This document shows positions 36,418-44,622 of a DNA stretch of 64,000 nt, piece by piece (within the stretch, counting starts at the first letter, position 1; each line of letters opens with the position of its first letter). The DNA is from Lachnospiraceae bacterium KM106-2 (lineage in GTDB: Bacteria > Bacillota > Clostridia > Lachnospirales > Lachnospiraceae): NCBI GenBank assembly GCA_009731425.1, contig AP018794.1, positions 2,983,960 to 3,047,959 on the forward strand. Direction: 5' to 3'. Position numbers and translations under genes: made by a program. Under the pieces are notes generated by a model. That model did no database searches, had not been told where the DNA came from, and was given only the letters and a program-made list of their open reading frames with translations.

Positions 36418-36747
36418 CTATGAAACAAGCATCTCTGCATTATCAAGCATCTCGTTAAATATCTTTTGAAAATATGCCTTCCTGCTATAATCCATTAATT
36501 CCAACCTAGAGTCTATTGAATTTTCTTTCTTACCCTCTGCCACATTCAGGATTGTATTAGCATCTACTTTGAAATAATCAATTATCTTAAATAGATTTGT
36601 GATACTTAATGCACGTTCTCCATTCTCATACTTTTTGATAGTTGACTCACTAATACCAAGCTCAGCAGCAAGGGCTTCTTTTGTAAGATTTCTTTGGATT
36701 CGTAACGACTTAATCACGATTCCAACTTGATAACCATCATATTTCAT
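36418..36747 (-). CDS. XRE-family transcriptional regulator
   Basis: A protein of about 109 residues. Residues 8-65 form a Cro/C1-type helix-turn-helix (LRIQRNLTKEALAAELGISESTIKKYENGERALS). The rest is helical (RLELMDYSRKAYFQKIFNEMLDN) and may help dimerise. The ATG at 36745-36747 is chosen as GGAGG lies eight bases upstream. It lies between the two resolvase-fold genes and likely regulates this operon. Confidence 0.88.
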   Translation of the reverse strand: MKYDGYQVGIVIKSLRIQRNLTKEALAAELGISESTIKKYENGERALSITNLFKIIDYFKVDANTILNVAEGKKENSIDSRLELMDYSRKAYFQKIFNEMLDNAEMLVS

Positions 36748-36958
36748 CGCTATATCCTCCATCGTCCTTTGCCATTTCTCTTAACATCTCTACAGCTGCA
36801 TCTTCTGTTTCATACTGACCAAGCCACTTCCCTCTCGAATCATGTACTACTGTTCCGAATGCAGTCTGCGTAAATCTGCAATCCTTCACAGTCGGGACTT
36901 GTTTGTCCCGACCGGAATGATTTTCTGTTGTCGATCTACCAAAGGACTCCGTTAGCAT
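36737..36958 (-). CDS. Small hypothetical protein
   Basis: A 73-residue frame whose ATGCTAA start overlaps the stop codon of the preceding gene, which supports translational coupling. It ends 11 bp inside the next gene. The core (DCRFTQTAFGTVVHDSRGKWLGQYETEDAAVEMLREM) looks like a small beta-alpha protein. No function can be given. Confidence 0.6.
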   Translation of the reverse strand: MLTESFGRSTTENHSGRDKQVPTVKDCRFTQTAFGTVVHDSRGKWLGQYETEDAAVEMLREMAKDDGGYSDEI

Positions 36959-37359
36959 CCAAAGTCCTCTGCATGAGATACAGTTATTGGCATCGGACCG
37001 ACTTCAAGAGAATAGATCCATATGCCCATATCAGTAATGGTATTCACAAATTCTTCCAGATCATAAATGTCACCGGTGATCTCATTCAAGCTTCTGACTA
37101 CTACAACCTCAAAATCTTCCTCTTTAAGTATTGCAAAGAAAGCATTCAGTGCTTCTCTGTCATAATCCCTTGTCATTGAGCGATCACAATACGCATCATT
37201 TATTATTACTCCATTAGGTATTGCCTGATCACGCATACTTTCAACCATCTGGACTACATTGAGTTCCGCTCTGCGTGACTTTACAAATGCAATACCCTTT
37301 GCAAGCTCCTGATTATCAGTACCCTCGTTTCCTACTACGTTAAAATCTCTTTTATTCAT
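36952..37359 (-). CDS. Resolvase-fold protein lacking DNA-binding domain and catalytic arginines (B)
   Basis: A protein of about 135 residues with the serine resolvase fold pattern: GIAFVKSRRAELNVVQMVESM for strand 1 and the first helix, AYCDRSMTRDYDREALNAFFAILKEEDFEVVVVRSL, and DMGIWIYSLEVG for the last strand. The site of the usual DRLSR reads LNEITG, so the catalytic arginines are absent, as in protein A. A C-terminal DNA-binding domain is missing. The ATG at 37357-37359 has AAGGAG at a spacing of eight. It probably shares an origin with protein A. Confidence 0.6.
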   Translation of the reverse strand: MNKRDFNVVGNEGTDNQELAKGIAFVKSRRAELNVVQMVESMRDQAIPNGVIINDAYCDRSMTRDYDREALNAFFAILKEEDFEVVVVRSLNEITGDIYDLEEFVNTITDMGIWIYSLEVGPMPITVSHAEDFGC

Positions 37360-37509
37360 TTTGTTGTCTCCTTTACGATTTCGTATTGGAGAGCTTTGGC
37401 GCCTCCACTCTCGTGGTGTGCTGTATCTCAAGCACAAGTATATTGTAATCTGCCACACCTTAATTGCCGACCGTGTACAGGCGACAATTATGTCGTGTAA
37501 ACGCAACAA

Positions 37510-37857
37510 TCACTTTTCAACTGACACGCTTTTCATTGCTTTCATCATTGCAAGACACTGTCTTATCTGCAATTCATCCATATCTGAAAGAACATCCATT
37601 GCCTCAGATAATAGTTCCGACTTTTCTTCATTCTTTCCATACATTATGAAATCAACAGATACACCAAGTACGATTGCTAGATTATCTAATGTCTGTGTCT
37701 TAAAATCTCCACCATTTTCAATCGCAGATAATGCTTGTCTGCCTATACCTACTCTATGAGCTAACTCATCCTGTGATAATCCTATCTCCTTTCTTCTATC
37801 AGCAATTCGTATTCCTCTCTCATAATCCTTTTCTCTTGTCTGTGCTTTACTGCTCAT
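37510..37857 (-). CDS. XRE-family transcriptional regulator
   Basis: A 115-residue protein. Residues 16-75 form a Cro/C1-type helix-turn-helix (RRKEIGLSQDELAHRVGIGRQALSAIENG), followed by SVDFIMYG and a helical tail (MDELQIRQCLAMMKAM). It opens the sub-operon with the resolvase-fold genes, 150 bp upstream of them. A long structured leader lies directly upstream of it at 37879-37972. Confidence 0.88.
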   Translation of the reverse strand: MSSKAQTREKDYERGIRIADRRKEIGLSQDELAHRVGIGRQALSAIENGGDFKTQTLDNLAIVLGVSVDFIMYGKNEEKSELLSEAMDVLSDMDELQIRQCLAMMKAMKSVSVEK

Positions 37858-37878
37858 AAATCCTCCTTGCCGCCCTTG

Positions 37879-37972
37879 GAAACGAACAAGTCGGATTACC
37901 TTTACAGCACAAAAAGACGCACGAGGAAACCAGTATCATAAATACTGTTCGTTTCCCCTGCGTCTTTGGTGC
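37879..37972 (-). promoter_or_regulatory. Long imperfect hairpin with an alternative pairing, leader of the XRE gene
   Basis: Segments 37907-37936 and 37942-37972 pair over nearly 30 bases with a few mismatches. The right arm core (ACTGTTCGTTTCC, about 37944-37956) also matches the complement of GGAAACGAACAAGT at about 37879-37892, so two exclusive folds are possible. This resembles an attenuator, though no clear T-run follows. It may equally be an operator-rich region. Confidence 0.45.
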
Positions 37973-38025
37973 TGCCATCTTTCGATGTGCCCTTATCAGG
38001 TGGGCTGTAATTTAATTTTCAATCG

Positions 38026-38229
38026 TTATATTCTGAAAGTCCCATTCTCAGAATGTTCCTTCATCATTCCCTCGGAATACTTCTTGAGTATCATCACTCG
38101 CTTGCATCTGTCACACTTAATTCCAATATTCTGAAGTGCCACAGCGGAATCATCACTGCATACAAAATATTCCATCATTAACTTGTTGCATTTTTTACAT
38201 CTAATTTCTATAACATTTTCTTTGTTCAA
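38026..38229 (-). CDS. Com-like small zinc-finger protein
   Basis: A protein of about 67 residues with two CxxC pairs, CKKC and CDRC, 25 residues apart, suggesting a zinc ribbon like that of Com (translation activator of phage Mu mom). A TTG at 38227-38229 is preferred because AAGGAG lies nine bases ahead and is itself inside the longer frame that would begin at 38250. It probably binds nucleic acid. Neighbours are an XRE gene and the LexA-like/polymerase group. Confidence 0.7.
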   Translation of the reverse strand: MNKENVIEIRCKKCNKLMMEYFVCSDDSAVALQNIGIKCDRCKRVMILKKYSEGMMKEHSENGTFRI

Positions 38230-38315
38230 TTCAGTTCGCTCCTTATTCATACAAAATCATCAATTTACAATTCTGTACTCGTAAAGGAAAGGGAAATCAC
38301 CTTTGCAAGCCTTTT

Positions 38316-38352
38316 GCCGGGAGTTCCAATGAATGTCTGCACATTCCCCGGC
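38316..38352. repeat. GC-rich imperfect hairpin
   Basis: GCCGGG at 38316-38321 pairs with CCCGGC at 38347-38352, with additional inner pairs (AATG/CATT). It lies in the 155-bp gap between the 81-residue protein and the Com-like gene and may end transcription of the polymerase group. Confidence 0.4.
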
Positions 38353-38405
38353 TTTGCTGATCTAAAGCCAACTGACATGTTGTGTGCTGTCAGCACACAA
38401 TCATA

Positions 38406-38651
38406 TCAGGCTCCGGCTCTTTCCATAAACCACATATTGTTATCTTCATAGAAAAGGAATATTTCCTTTCCATCTACCACACAGGTATAACGCTCTCCAA
38501 CTCCACCAGCCCTTGTACTGGCTGCTCTGCGCTTGTCTTTTACTCGTGTAATCTCATACTTTCTGCCATCTTCCCATGTTATCTCTTTTGGAATGAGCAG
38601 TCCGTCCCTTGAAAACTCTGCAAGTACATCAACATATACCTTATTGCTCAA
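38406..38651 (-). CDS. Small beta-rich protein downstream of the LexA-like gene
   Basis: An 81-residue protein (SNKVYVDVLAEFSRDG, then IPKEITWEDGRKYEI, YTCVVDGKEIFLFYEDNNMWFMER) starting at TTG 38649-38651, six bases after AAGGAAGGTG. It looks like a small beta-barrel. The gene begins 14 bp after the LexA-like gene and likely belongs to the polymerase operon. I cannot name the family. Confidence 0.65.
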   Translation of the reverse strand: MSNKVYVDVLAEFSRDGLLIPKEITWEDGRKYEITRVKDKRRAASTRAGGVGERYTCVVDGKEIFLFYEDNNMWFMERAGA

Positions 38652-38665
38652 TGTAATCACCTTCC

Positions 38666-38908
38666 TTACAAGATTGCTATTGCTCTGGAAGCATCCATCT
38701 TCCTTGCTATATAGCCTTTTTCTTCTAATATTTTCAGATGTGCATAAACACTTGAAGTCGATGCCACTCCTACCATCTTGCATATCTCCCTGATAGTAGG
38801 AGCATAACCATTCACTCGCTGATATTGCATAATACTTTCATACACATTCTGCTGCTTCTCCGTCAATGGTGCTCTGTCTACCAGATCAATTCTTGCTGCT
38901 TCGCTCAT
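38666..38908 (-). CDS. LexA-like winged helix protein without peptidase domain
   Basis: An 80-residue protein that is just the LexA N-terminal DNA-binding domain: LTEKQQNVYESIMQYQRVNGYAPTIREI and STSSVYAHLKILEEKGYI match it well. The self-cleaving S24 domain is absent, and the protein ends 12 residues after the wing. It could bind SOS operators without being inactivated by RecA. The start has AGGGAGG six bases upstream. It sits between a Y-family polymerase gene and an 81-residue protein gene. Confidence 0.87.
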   Translation of the reverse strand: MSEAARIDLVDRAPLTEKQQNVYESIMQYQRVNGYAPTIREICKMVGVASTSSVYAHLKILEEKGYIARKMDASRAIAIL

Positions 38909-38950
38909 GTTCCGCCTCCCTCTTCTTTACTCTATTGGCACCTCTCGTTG

Positions 38951-40201
38951 CTAACCTGAAAAGTACCCATGTGGATGTACTGTGTGTTCTTCTTTTGCAT
39001 TGACTGCCGACAGAATCCTGTCCCGGTACATGAGTCCCCTCTGGATACTGTAAAATCCAAATCTTCTGCGTATCTCATCCACCGCCGAATCCATCTTCAT
39101 CTGCTTTTCACGCTTCTCCACACTTGAGAACAAATCAATCTGTTCCCAATAATTATCTGTCACTAAATCTGCACCTCGGACACCAACACTGCGGATCGGC
39201 TTGCTCCAGTTATAGTTTTCCTTAAATATCTGATAAGCATATGCAGCTATCTCTCCGGTGATATTAGTTGCATGGTCAATCTTTTTCTGACGGGTAAAAG
39301 AGAATAACTCATTATCCCTGACACTTATCTCAACCACTCTGCACCGGAATCCATTCTCACGAAGTCTTGCTGCAACACTCTCAGCCAGAATATAAAGAAC
39401 AATCTTTACATCCTCATCGCATACTTAATCCTTTGGCGTCGTTGTGCTGTTTCCCTCCGATTTGATTGGAGCGTGGGTATTCTCCAGCTTGACAGGTGAA
39501 TCATCATAGCCATTAGCAAACGACCATAAGATACTGCCCATCTTTCCAAGGTGACTGTTAAGCACATCTTCATCTGCCCTTGCAAGATCACCTATGGTTT
39601 TAATACCAAATAATGCAAGCTTTCTGTTCGTACTTTTGCCAACGTATAGAAGATCTGCCACCGGAAGTGACCATGCCTTCTGCTTAAACTCACTCTTATA
39701 CATAGTTGTGATTGCATCAGGTTTCTTATAGTCTGAACCAAGCTTTGCAAATATCTTATTGAAAGAAACACCAACACTTACTGTGATGCCAAGCTCTGAC
39801 TTCATTCTCCTGCTGATTTCCTGTGCGATAAGCAATCCATCTCCTTTAAGGGAGCTACTCCCTGTCACATCAAGCCAGCACTCATCAATTCCATATGGCT
39901 CCTGTCTGTCCGTATATTCTGCATATATCTCATGAGCCATCCTTGAGAATCGAAGATATAAGTCCATTCTTGGTGAAACAAACGTTATGTCCGGACAGAC
40001 CTGCTTTGCCTGCCAGAGTGCCATTCCTGTTTTCACACCGTACTTCTTTGCAATATAGTCGGCTGTTAAGACAATCCCATGTCTTGCCTCCGGGTCACCG
40101 CCTACTGCCAGTGGCTTTTCTGCAAGCTCCGGATGATGCAGATGCTCAATTGAAGCATAGCAACAGTTGATATCTGAATGAAGTATTACCCTGTCTCCCA
40201 T
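38951..40201 (-). pseudogene. Y-family DNA polymerase (DinB/UmuC/UvrX-like) interrupted by an in-frame TAA
   Basis: Two parts of one translesion polymerase lie in the same frame. The first (40201 to 39425) has the palm and fingers, HSDINCCYASIEHL and YGIDECWLDVTG with the catalytic acids, and a helix-hairpin-helix GIKTIGDLARAD, and stops at TAA 39425-39427 after STTTPKD. Reading through gives VCDEDVKIVLYILAESVAARLRENGFRCR and then the little-finger domain to 38951. One base change (for example TTA to TAA) explains the break. The total of about 416 codons is the normal length. The ATG at 40199-40201 has AGGAGG eight bases ahead. Confidence 0.88.
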
Positions 40202-40283
40202 CTGCATAACCTCCTGCTACATTTAATCTGTCACTACCATAACCTTTAGTCCAAGTATATGAGTAATGTTTCTTACAGGGCAT

Positions 40284-40313
40284 AGTATAACCCCAAGAAT
40301 AATCGACTGTCAA
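40284..40313 (-). promoter_or_regulatory. Promoter of the polymerase group
   Basis: On the minus strand TTGACA (40308-40313) and TATACT (40284-40289) with 18-bp spacing, a near-consensus sigma-A promoter. The palindrome ACATATGT lies just upstream at about 40317-40324 and may be the operator of the divergent S24 repressor. Confidence 0.75.
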
Positions 40314-40355
40314 CGGACACATATGTCATTTTTCTCATTATATTGGAATTTTAGC

Positions 40356-40384
40356 TTGAATAATTGGTACTGTTGCTATATACT
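40356..40384 (+). promoter_or_regulatory. Promoter of the S24 repressor gene
   Basis: TTGAAT (40356-40361) and TATACT (40379-40384) with 17-bp spacing, about 56 bp before the ATG. Back-to-back placement with the polymerase promoter suggests common control. Confidence 0.7.
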
Positions 40385-40439
40385 ATGGAGTGAAAAGAGA
40401 CATTAGAAATCAACAAAATGAAAGAAAAGAGGCGTATTT

Positions 40440-41174
40440 ATGTACTCAATCGGAGAAATCATTTCATCATATAGAAAAAAGAAAGGCTTGCTCCAGCAGG
40501 ATCTCGCTGATGAATTAGCTAAGGAAGGTGTTACCATTTCCTACAAAGCTATATCTAACTGGGAAAGAAATCTTGCTGAACCAAGCGTTACCATATTTTA
40601 CAAGGTGTGTAGAATCCTTGGTATTACTAATATGTATGAAGCATATTTTGGAGTAAATCCTGCTGATCCTTTTTCATCACTTACTGATGAAGGCAGGGAA
40701 AAAGCTATGGATTATATTAATCTGCTCCACGCATCCGGAATGTATGAAAAGCAGACTGCTAAGATAATTCCATTCCGAAGCATTGATATTTTTGAAAATG
40801 CTGTATCAGCCGGAACCGGTAACTTCCTTGTAGACGGACCGAAAGAGACTGTATGTATAGATGAATCTATCTTACCGGAAGATACTACTTTCGGTGTCCG
40901 TATTAGTGGTGACAGTATGGAACCTGAATTCCATGATGGTCAGATTGCATGGGTAATGCAACAGGAGTATGTTGCTAATGGAGAAATTGGTATATTCTCT
41001 CTCAACGGAGATGCCTATATTAAGAAATTACAAAACGATAAAGACGGAATTTTCCTTATCTCGCTTAATGAAAAGTATGCACCTATCAAGGTTGGAGAAA
41101 ACGACCGCTTAGACATATTTGGAAAAGTTCTTGGAAAATCTGATGCTTCTGCTATTACAGGACATTGCCGATAA
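40440..41174 (+). CDS. XRE repressor with S24 (LexA/CI-like) self-cleavage domain
   Basis: A 244-residue phage-type repressor. The N-terminal helix-turn-helix (residues 5-65, SYRKKKGLLQQDLADELAKEG) is followed by a linker and a peptidase S24 domain from about 125: a cleavage-like AVSAGTG, the catalytic Ser in GDSMEPEFHDGQ and Lys in GDAYIKKL. RecA filaments should stimulate its self-cleavage after DNA damage, relieving repression. It is divergent from the Y-family polymerase, so it most likely represses that operon and itself. AGAGG lies seven bases ahead of the ATG. Confidence 0.92.
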   Translation: MYSIGEIISSYRKKKGLLQQDLADELAKEGVTISYKAISNWERNLAEPSVTIFYKVCRILGITNMYEAYFGVNPADPFSSLTDEGREKAMDYINLLHASGMYEKQTAKIIPFRSIDIFENAVSAGTGNFLVDGPKETVCIDESILPEDTTFGVRISGDSMEPEFHDGQIAWVMQQEYVANGEIGIFSLNGDAYIKKLQNDKDGIFLISLNEKYAPIKVGENDRLDIFGKVLGKSDASAITGHCR

Positions 41175-41271
41175 AGCATTGCCGATAAAATTGCAAGTCC
41201 TTTTTATTGGACACATATTTTGCATAATTGACAATAAGAAAATATCTATAGAACTGAAAGAAGGGATTTTT

Positions 41272-41472
41272 ATGGCGGTTACCAATAATATCAGAGAAAT
41301 CCGGGAACAGCGTGGCATTTACCAGGATGACCTTGCCGCTGCTATCGGATACAGCACCAAAACTGTCGGCAGGATAGAACGTGGGGACAGTACCCCATCT
41401 GCCGAATTTATGCTGCGGATATCAAAGTACTTTAATATGCTGGTGGAAGATGTATTCCATGTGGAAGATTGA
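41272..41472 (+). CDS. Small XRE-family regulator
   Basis: A 66-residue Cro-type protein consisting almost only of a helix-turn-helix (REIREQRGIYQDDLAAAIGYSTKTVGRIERGDSTPS, then ISKYFNMLVEDVF). A longer open frame begins at 41119 but overlaps the S24 gene, and the ATG at 41272 has GAAGGG at good spacing. The segment GGACACATAT occurs about 60 bp upstream, as it does near the S24 promoter. It may be the Cro partner of the repressor. Confidence 0.85.
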   Translation: MAVTNNIREIREQRGIYQDDLAAAIGYSTKTVGRIERGDSTPSAEFMLRISKYFNMLVEDVFHVED

Positions 41473-41499
41473 GCTGGGCACATGATACCCAGCTCTTTT
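41471..41499 (+). terminator. Terminator of the small XRE gene
   Basis: An 8-bp stem GAGCTGGG/CCCAGCTC (41471-41478, 41488-41495) with a 9-base loop followed by TTTT. It overlaps the stop codon of the XRE gene. Confidence 0.88.
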
Positions 41500-41574
41500 A
41501 CTATCTACTTTCAACATAAATTTAAAAATCACATATAATTATCCACTAAGTTATATGTAATAACTGTGCAAATC

Positions 41575-41997
41575 CTAATACAGTTTTGCACCTGCTGGAA
41601 TTGAATCGTCTAACATTACAAGATTCAACTTTTCTTCACCATTTACATTGTGAATAGCTGAAAGTAACATACCACAAGAGTCAATTCCCATCATAGAACG
41701 TGGTGGAAGATTTACGATTGCCAATAATGTCTTTCCAACAAGTTCCTCTGGCTCATAAAAAGCATGTACTCCTGAAAGAATCGTTCTCTCATTCTCAGTT
41801 CCATCATCAAGTGTAAATCTAAGAAGCTTCTTACTCTTAGGTACTGCCTCACAATTTTTTACCTTTACAACACGGAAGTCTGACTTTGAGAATGTATCAA
41901 AATCAACCTGCTTCTCAAATAAAGGCTCTATTTCAATACCTGTATTATTTTCAACAACTGCTGCCACTTCTTCTGTTACTACTTCATTGTTATCCAT
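41575..41997 (-). CDS. tRNA-binding domain protein (Trbp111/MetG C-terminal type)
   Basis: A protein of about 140 residues that consists of an OB-fold tRNA-binding domain, as found at the C-terminus of methionyl-tRNA synthetase and in Trbp111/CsaA. DFRVVKVKNCEAVPKSKKLLRFTLDDG, RTILSGVHAFYEPEELVGKTLLAIVNLPPRSMMG and SCGMLLSA match the family. A preceding acidic stretch (EVVTEEVAAVVE) is unstructured. The ATG at 41995-41997 follows AAAGGAG. It binds structured RNA as a dimer in known cases; its biological role is unclear. Confidence 0.9.
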   Translation of the reverse strand: MDNNEVVTEEVAAVVENNTGIEIEPLFEKQVDFDTFSKSDFRVVKVKNCEAVPKSKKLLRFTLDDGTENERTILSGVHAFYEPEELVGKTLLAIVNLPPRSMMGIDSCGMLLSAIHNVNGEEKLNLVMLDDSIPAGAKLY

Positions 41998-42166
41998 TTG
42001 ATTGTAACTCCTTTGCATTAATTTCTCATCATAATATGTAGTGTCGGTTGAAACCGCATTACTATTAGCTAGTATACCATAAACATACTGTTTTTAGGAA
42101 GAAATGTCCTATTTCATCCATGTATGCATATTGTCAAGTGTATGTGTCATATTTTATATTCAAAAT

Positions 42167-42222
42167 AAAAAAGGCTGCTACTCTCTAAAAAATAACAGTC
42201 TTTCTTACTATATCAGCCTTTT
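42167..42222 (-). terminator. Hairpin with long loop after the hemerythrin gene
   Basis: AAAAAGGCTG (to 42177) pairs with CAGCCTTTT (42214-42222), and on the minus strand the stem ends in TTTTTT. The loop is about 36 bases. The stop codon of the hemerythrin gene lies within the stem. Confidence 0.5.
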
Positions 42223-42611
42223 GGAATTTGACCATCGACATACAGAATGTGATTAATTAACCACTCTGTGAGATATTTTAAAATCCCCATAATCTGTTCA
42301 TCTTGATCTTCTACCTCATCATTGTGATGTTCCATAAATTCATCAAGTTTATGTATAAATTCCTGATGTTGAACTTTCTGTGTAAATATTTTCTTATAAT
42401 TAATAGATTCCATATATTGCTCTTCATCACTAAAGTGTTTTACTGTATAATTTCGGAGATTTTCTAATATTATATCAATCCTATCATATTTATCCGGTGT
42501 AAACTCATCATGAAGCAGTTCATATGCCTCATCTGCATATTTAAATAACTGCTTGTGTTCTTCGTCTATCATATCTATACCGATATAATATTCTGGTTTC
42601 ATTTCATACAT
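42213..42611 (-). CDS. Bacteriohemerythrin
   Basis: A 132-residue non-haem di-iron protein that binds oxygen. The iron ligands are visible: His in DEEHKQLF, HFSDEEQYM with His and Glu, HQEFIHKLDEFM and NHILYVD. It is a single-domain form, as in many microaerophiles and anaerobes, where it may buffer or deliver oxygen or detect it. It lies next to the HD-GYP gene, and hemerythrins often pair with signalling proteins, but here the two are separated by 107 bp. Confidence 0.93.
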   Translation of the reverse strand: MYEMKPEYYIGIDMIDEEHKQLFKYADEAYELLHDEFTPDKYDRIDIILENLRNYTVKHFSDEEQYMESINYKKIFTQKVQHQEFIHKLDEFMEHHNDEVEDQDEQIMGILKYLTEWLINHILYVDGQIPKG

Positions 42612-42718
42612 AAATTAATCCTACTTTCAGTTTTATTTGTTTTATGAACCTATTCAATACTATTCATAATAGGCAAATGCATTTCTCATGAATTTCCTAT
42701 ATTTTCTCGTTTTTAATG

Positions 42719-43950
42719 TTAGATTCCACCAAAACATTCCCTAATTTTCTTGGAAATATCAGAATCAACAAAACCTTTCTGCGCCATGTCATCGAGCATC
42801 TCACACGTTTTTTCGTGCGATAAACCTTTCTTATATGGTCTATCCTCGGTTAATGCCTGATAAATATCAATACATGCCATAATACGTTCCGGCTCATTTA
42901 ATTCAGCTGCAGTTTTTCCAAAAGGATACCCTTTTCCATTTAATTTTTCATGATGGAAAGCTGCCCAGTCTCGTATTTCTTCAAAATCATTAACATCTGA
43001 TAATATAAGGTATGTATAGCCAGCATGATTCTTCATTTTTGAAAATTCATCATCCGTATGCTTATCCGGTTTTTCTAAAATTTCATTGCCTACTGCCATC
43101 TTCCCAATATCATGCAGTGCACCAGCCAGATAAATTTTTTGCACATTAATAGAATCATATCCGATATATTGAGCAAAAAAAGCTGCTTTTTCAGCCACTC
43201 CTATAGAATGTCTGCTTGTAAAAGAAGATTTATAATCTACAATCTTTGCAAAAAAATCTGCGACATTTTTACACGTTTTCCAATCAAAAACCTGTTTTTG
43301 TCTTGGGATAATCTCCCATAGCTTCATTTCAAAAGAATTATCACTGAAACATATAAATGATTCAGAATGTGGGAATGCATGAAAAAAGGCATTCACACAT
43401 TCTGAATCGAATAATACATCCCTATTTTTTAAAAGGTACTGACATATAAAATTCCAACTGTTATTTCCAGATCCCGTGTTATTTCCTATAATATCAATGG
43501 TATCTGCAAGATGAATAATCCTTGCAAACAATGGAATTTCATTCCACTTTTTTTGAAAAGGACCAGTTCCATCGGCATGTTCATGATGATACAAAATCAC
43601 ATTTGACACATCTGTTTTAAATGGAATTTTAGTAATATTTTTTTCACCATAAATACAATGAAGATTTGTTTTTTTCTCGGATAAATCTTTTTTACAATTA
43701 ATGACGGAATCCTTTTTCAGTTCTTCCGAAATATATTGTGTCAAAGCATTATCATGCAGTAAAGCGCACATGGCTAAATCTTGTAATTCATCACCTTGAA
43801 TTTTCCAATATTCAGCCATGCGTATACTTATATAACCACTCTTTTTCCATGTTTGTTTTTGATATTTACCAACTCTGCTTCTATACAGTCCAAAGCATAA
43901 GAACAGGCTCCTGCAAGTCCGATAATATCTATACTTAGTTCTTCTTTCAT
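42719..43950 (-). pseudogene. Tandem HD-GYP domain protein, disrupted by a one-base deletion
   Basis: The main frame (43819 to 42719, 366 residues) has two HD-GYP-like domains. The first has LLHDNALTQYI and YHHEHADGTGP; the second has the full LAGALHDIGKMAVGNEIL, FHHEKLNGKGYP signature of cyclic di-GMP phosphodiesterases. The first lacks its opening helix. This is found upstream in another frame: an ATG at 43948-43950 encodes MKEELSIDIIGLAGACSYALDC and reaches HGKRV, then stops at 43828-43830. Adding one base near 43837 joins both frames as HGKRVAYISIRMAEYW. So the gene appears frameshifted, although translation could restart internally. Confidence 0.75.
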
Positions 43951-43974
43951 TGGTATAATCCTATCATAATACAT

Positions 43975-44130
43975 TTATGCTTCTGAGAACTGGTCTTTTC
44001 CTACAGAGCATAACGGACATTCAAAATCTTCTGGAATATCCTCCCACTTTGTACCAGGTGCAATACCACCTTCTGGATAGCCCTTCTCCTCATCGTATTC
44101 CCATCCGCAAACATCACATACGTATTTCAT
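43975..44130 (-). CDS. Rubredoxin
   Basis: A 51-residue rubredoxin with the iron-sulfur ligands in CDVCGWEY and CPLCSVGK, and the typical [16 protein letters not shown] between them. It transfers electrons to superoxide reductase and rubrerythrin in anaerobes, and genes for both are close by. GGAGG lies before the ATG at 44128-44130. It is separated from the superoxide reductase gene upstream by 90 bp. Confidence 0.95.
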   Translation of the reverse strand: MKYVCDVCGWEYDEEKGYPEGGIAPGTKWEDIPEDFECPLCSVGKDQFSEA

Positions 44131-44220
44131 TCGTTGTTCCTCCTTGTAAATATATTAATACACAGCCTATATTACTGTTATATTTGTGTTGTTCTGCAAC
44201 CTTAATATGTATAAATGCTT

Positions 44221-44595
44221 TTAGCATTTCCATAATCCATGCAGGTTACAATATGCATATACTTCTTCTACCTGTTCACCATCGCAAAGACAAAAATCTG
44301 CTACCGGCTCCTGCCCTGGATTTAGCTGTTTTCTGTATATTCCCTGGTTTGTATTTAATGTAATCCACTCAATGAAATGCTCTTCAAGCATTGGATGTTT
44401 TGTCTCTCCGACCACGACATGAACATGACTGCCTTCTATCGTATATACAGGTACATGCTTCTCGACAGCAGCATCTGTCACTCCGGCTTTTAATTCCTGC
44501 ATAGGTTCTCCGCAACAAATTACAGGTACACCCTTATCCTTTACCTTTTCAACGATGTTTCCACAATGCTTACAAATATAATACCTTACTTCCAT
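44221..44595 (-). CDS. Superoxide reductase (desulfoferrodoxin)
   Basis: A protein of about 124 residues with both parts of desulfoferrodoxin. The N-terminal rubredoxin-like centre has CKHCGN and CCGEPM. The C-terminal catalytic iron site has EKHVPV, HPMLEEHFIEWI and the Cys and His of YAYCNLHGLWK. It reduces superoxide to peroxide without making oxygen. The ATG at 44593-44595 is chosen because AAGGAG lies eight bases upstream. It follows lactate dehydrogenase by 27 bp. Confidence 0.95.
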   Translation of the reverse strand: MEVRYYICKHCGNIVEKVKDKGVPVICCGEPMQELKAGVTDAAVEKHVPVYTIEGSHVHVVVGETKHPMLEEHFIEWITLNTNQGIYRKQLNPGQEPVADFCLCDGEQVEEVYAYCNLHGLWKC

Positions 44596-44622
44596 GCCTT
44601 TTTCTCCTTCCATGTGTAAAAT

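Noticed and set aside
37361..37759. A 132-codon plus-strand frame
   Set aside because: It runs antisense to the XRE gene and the leader of the resolvase-fold gene; no ribosome site.
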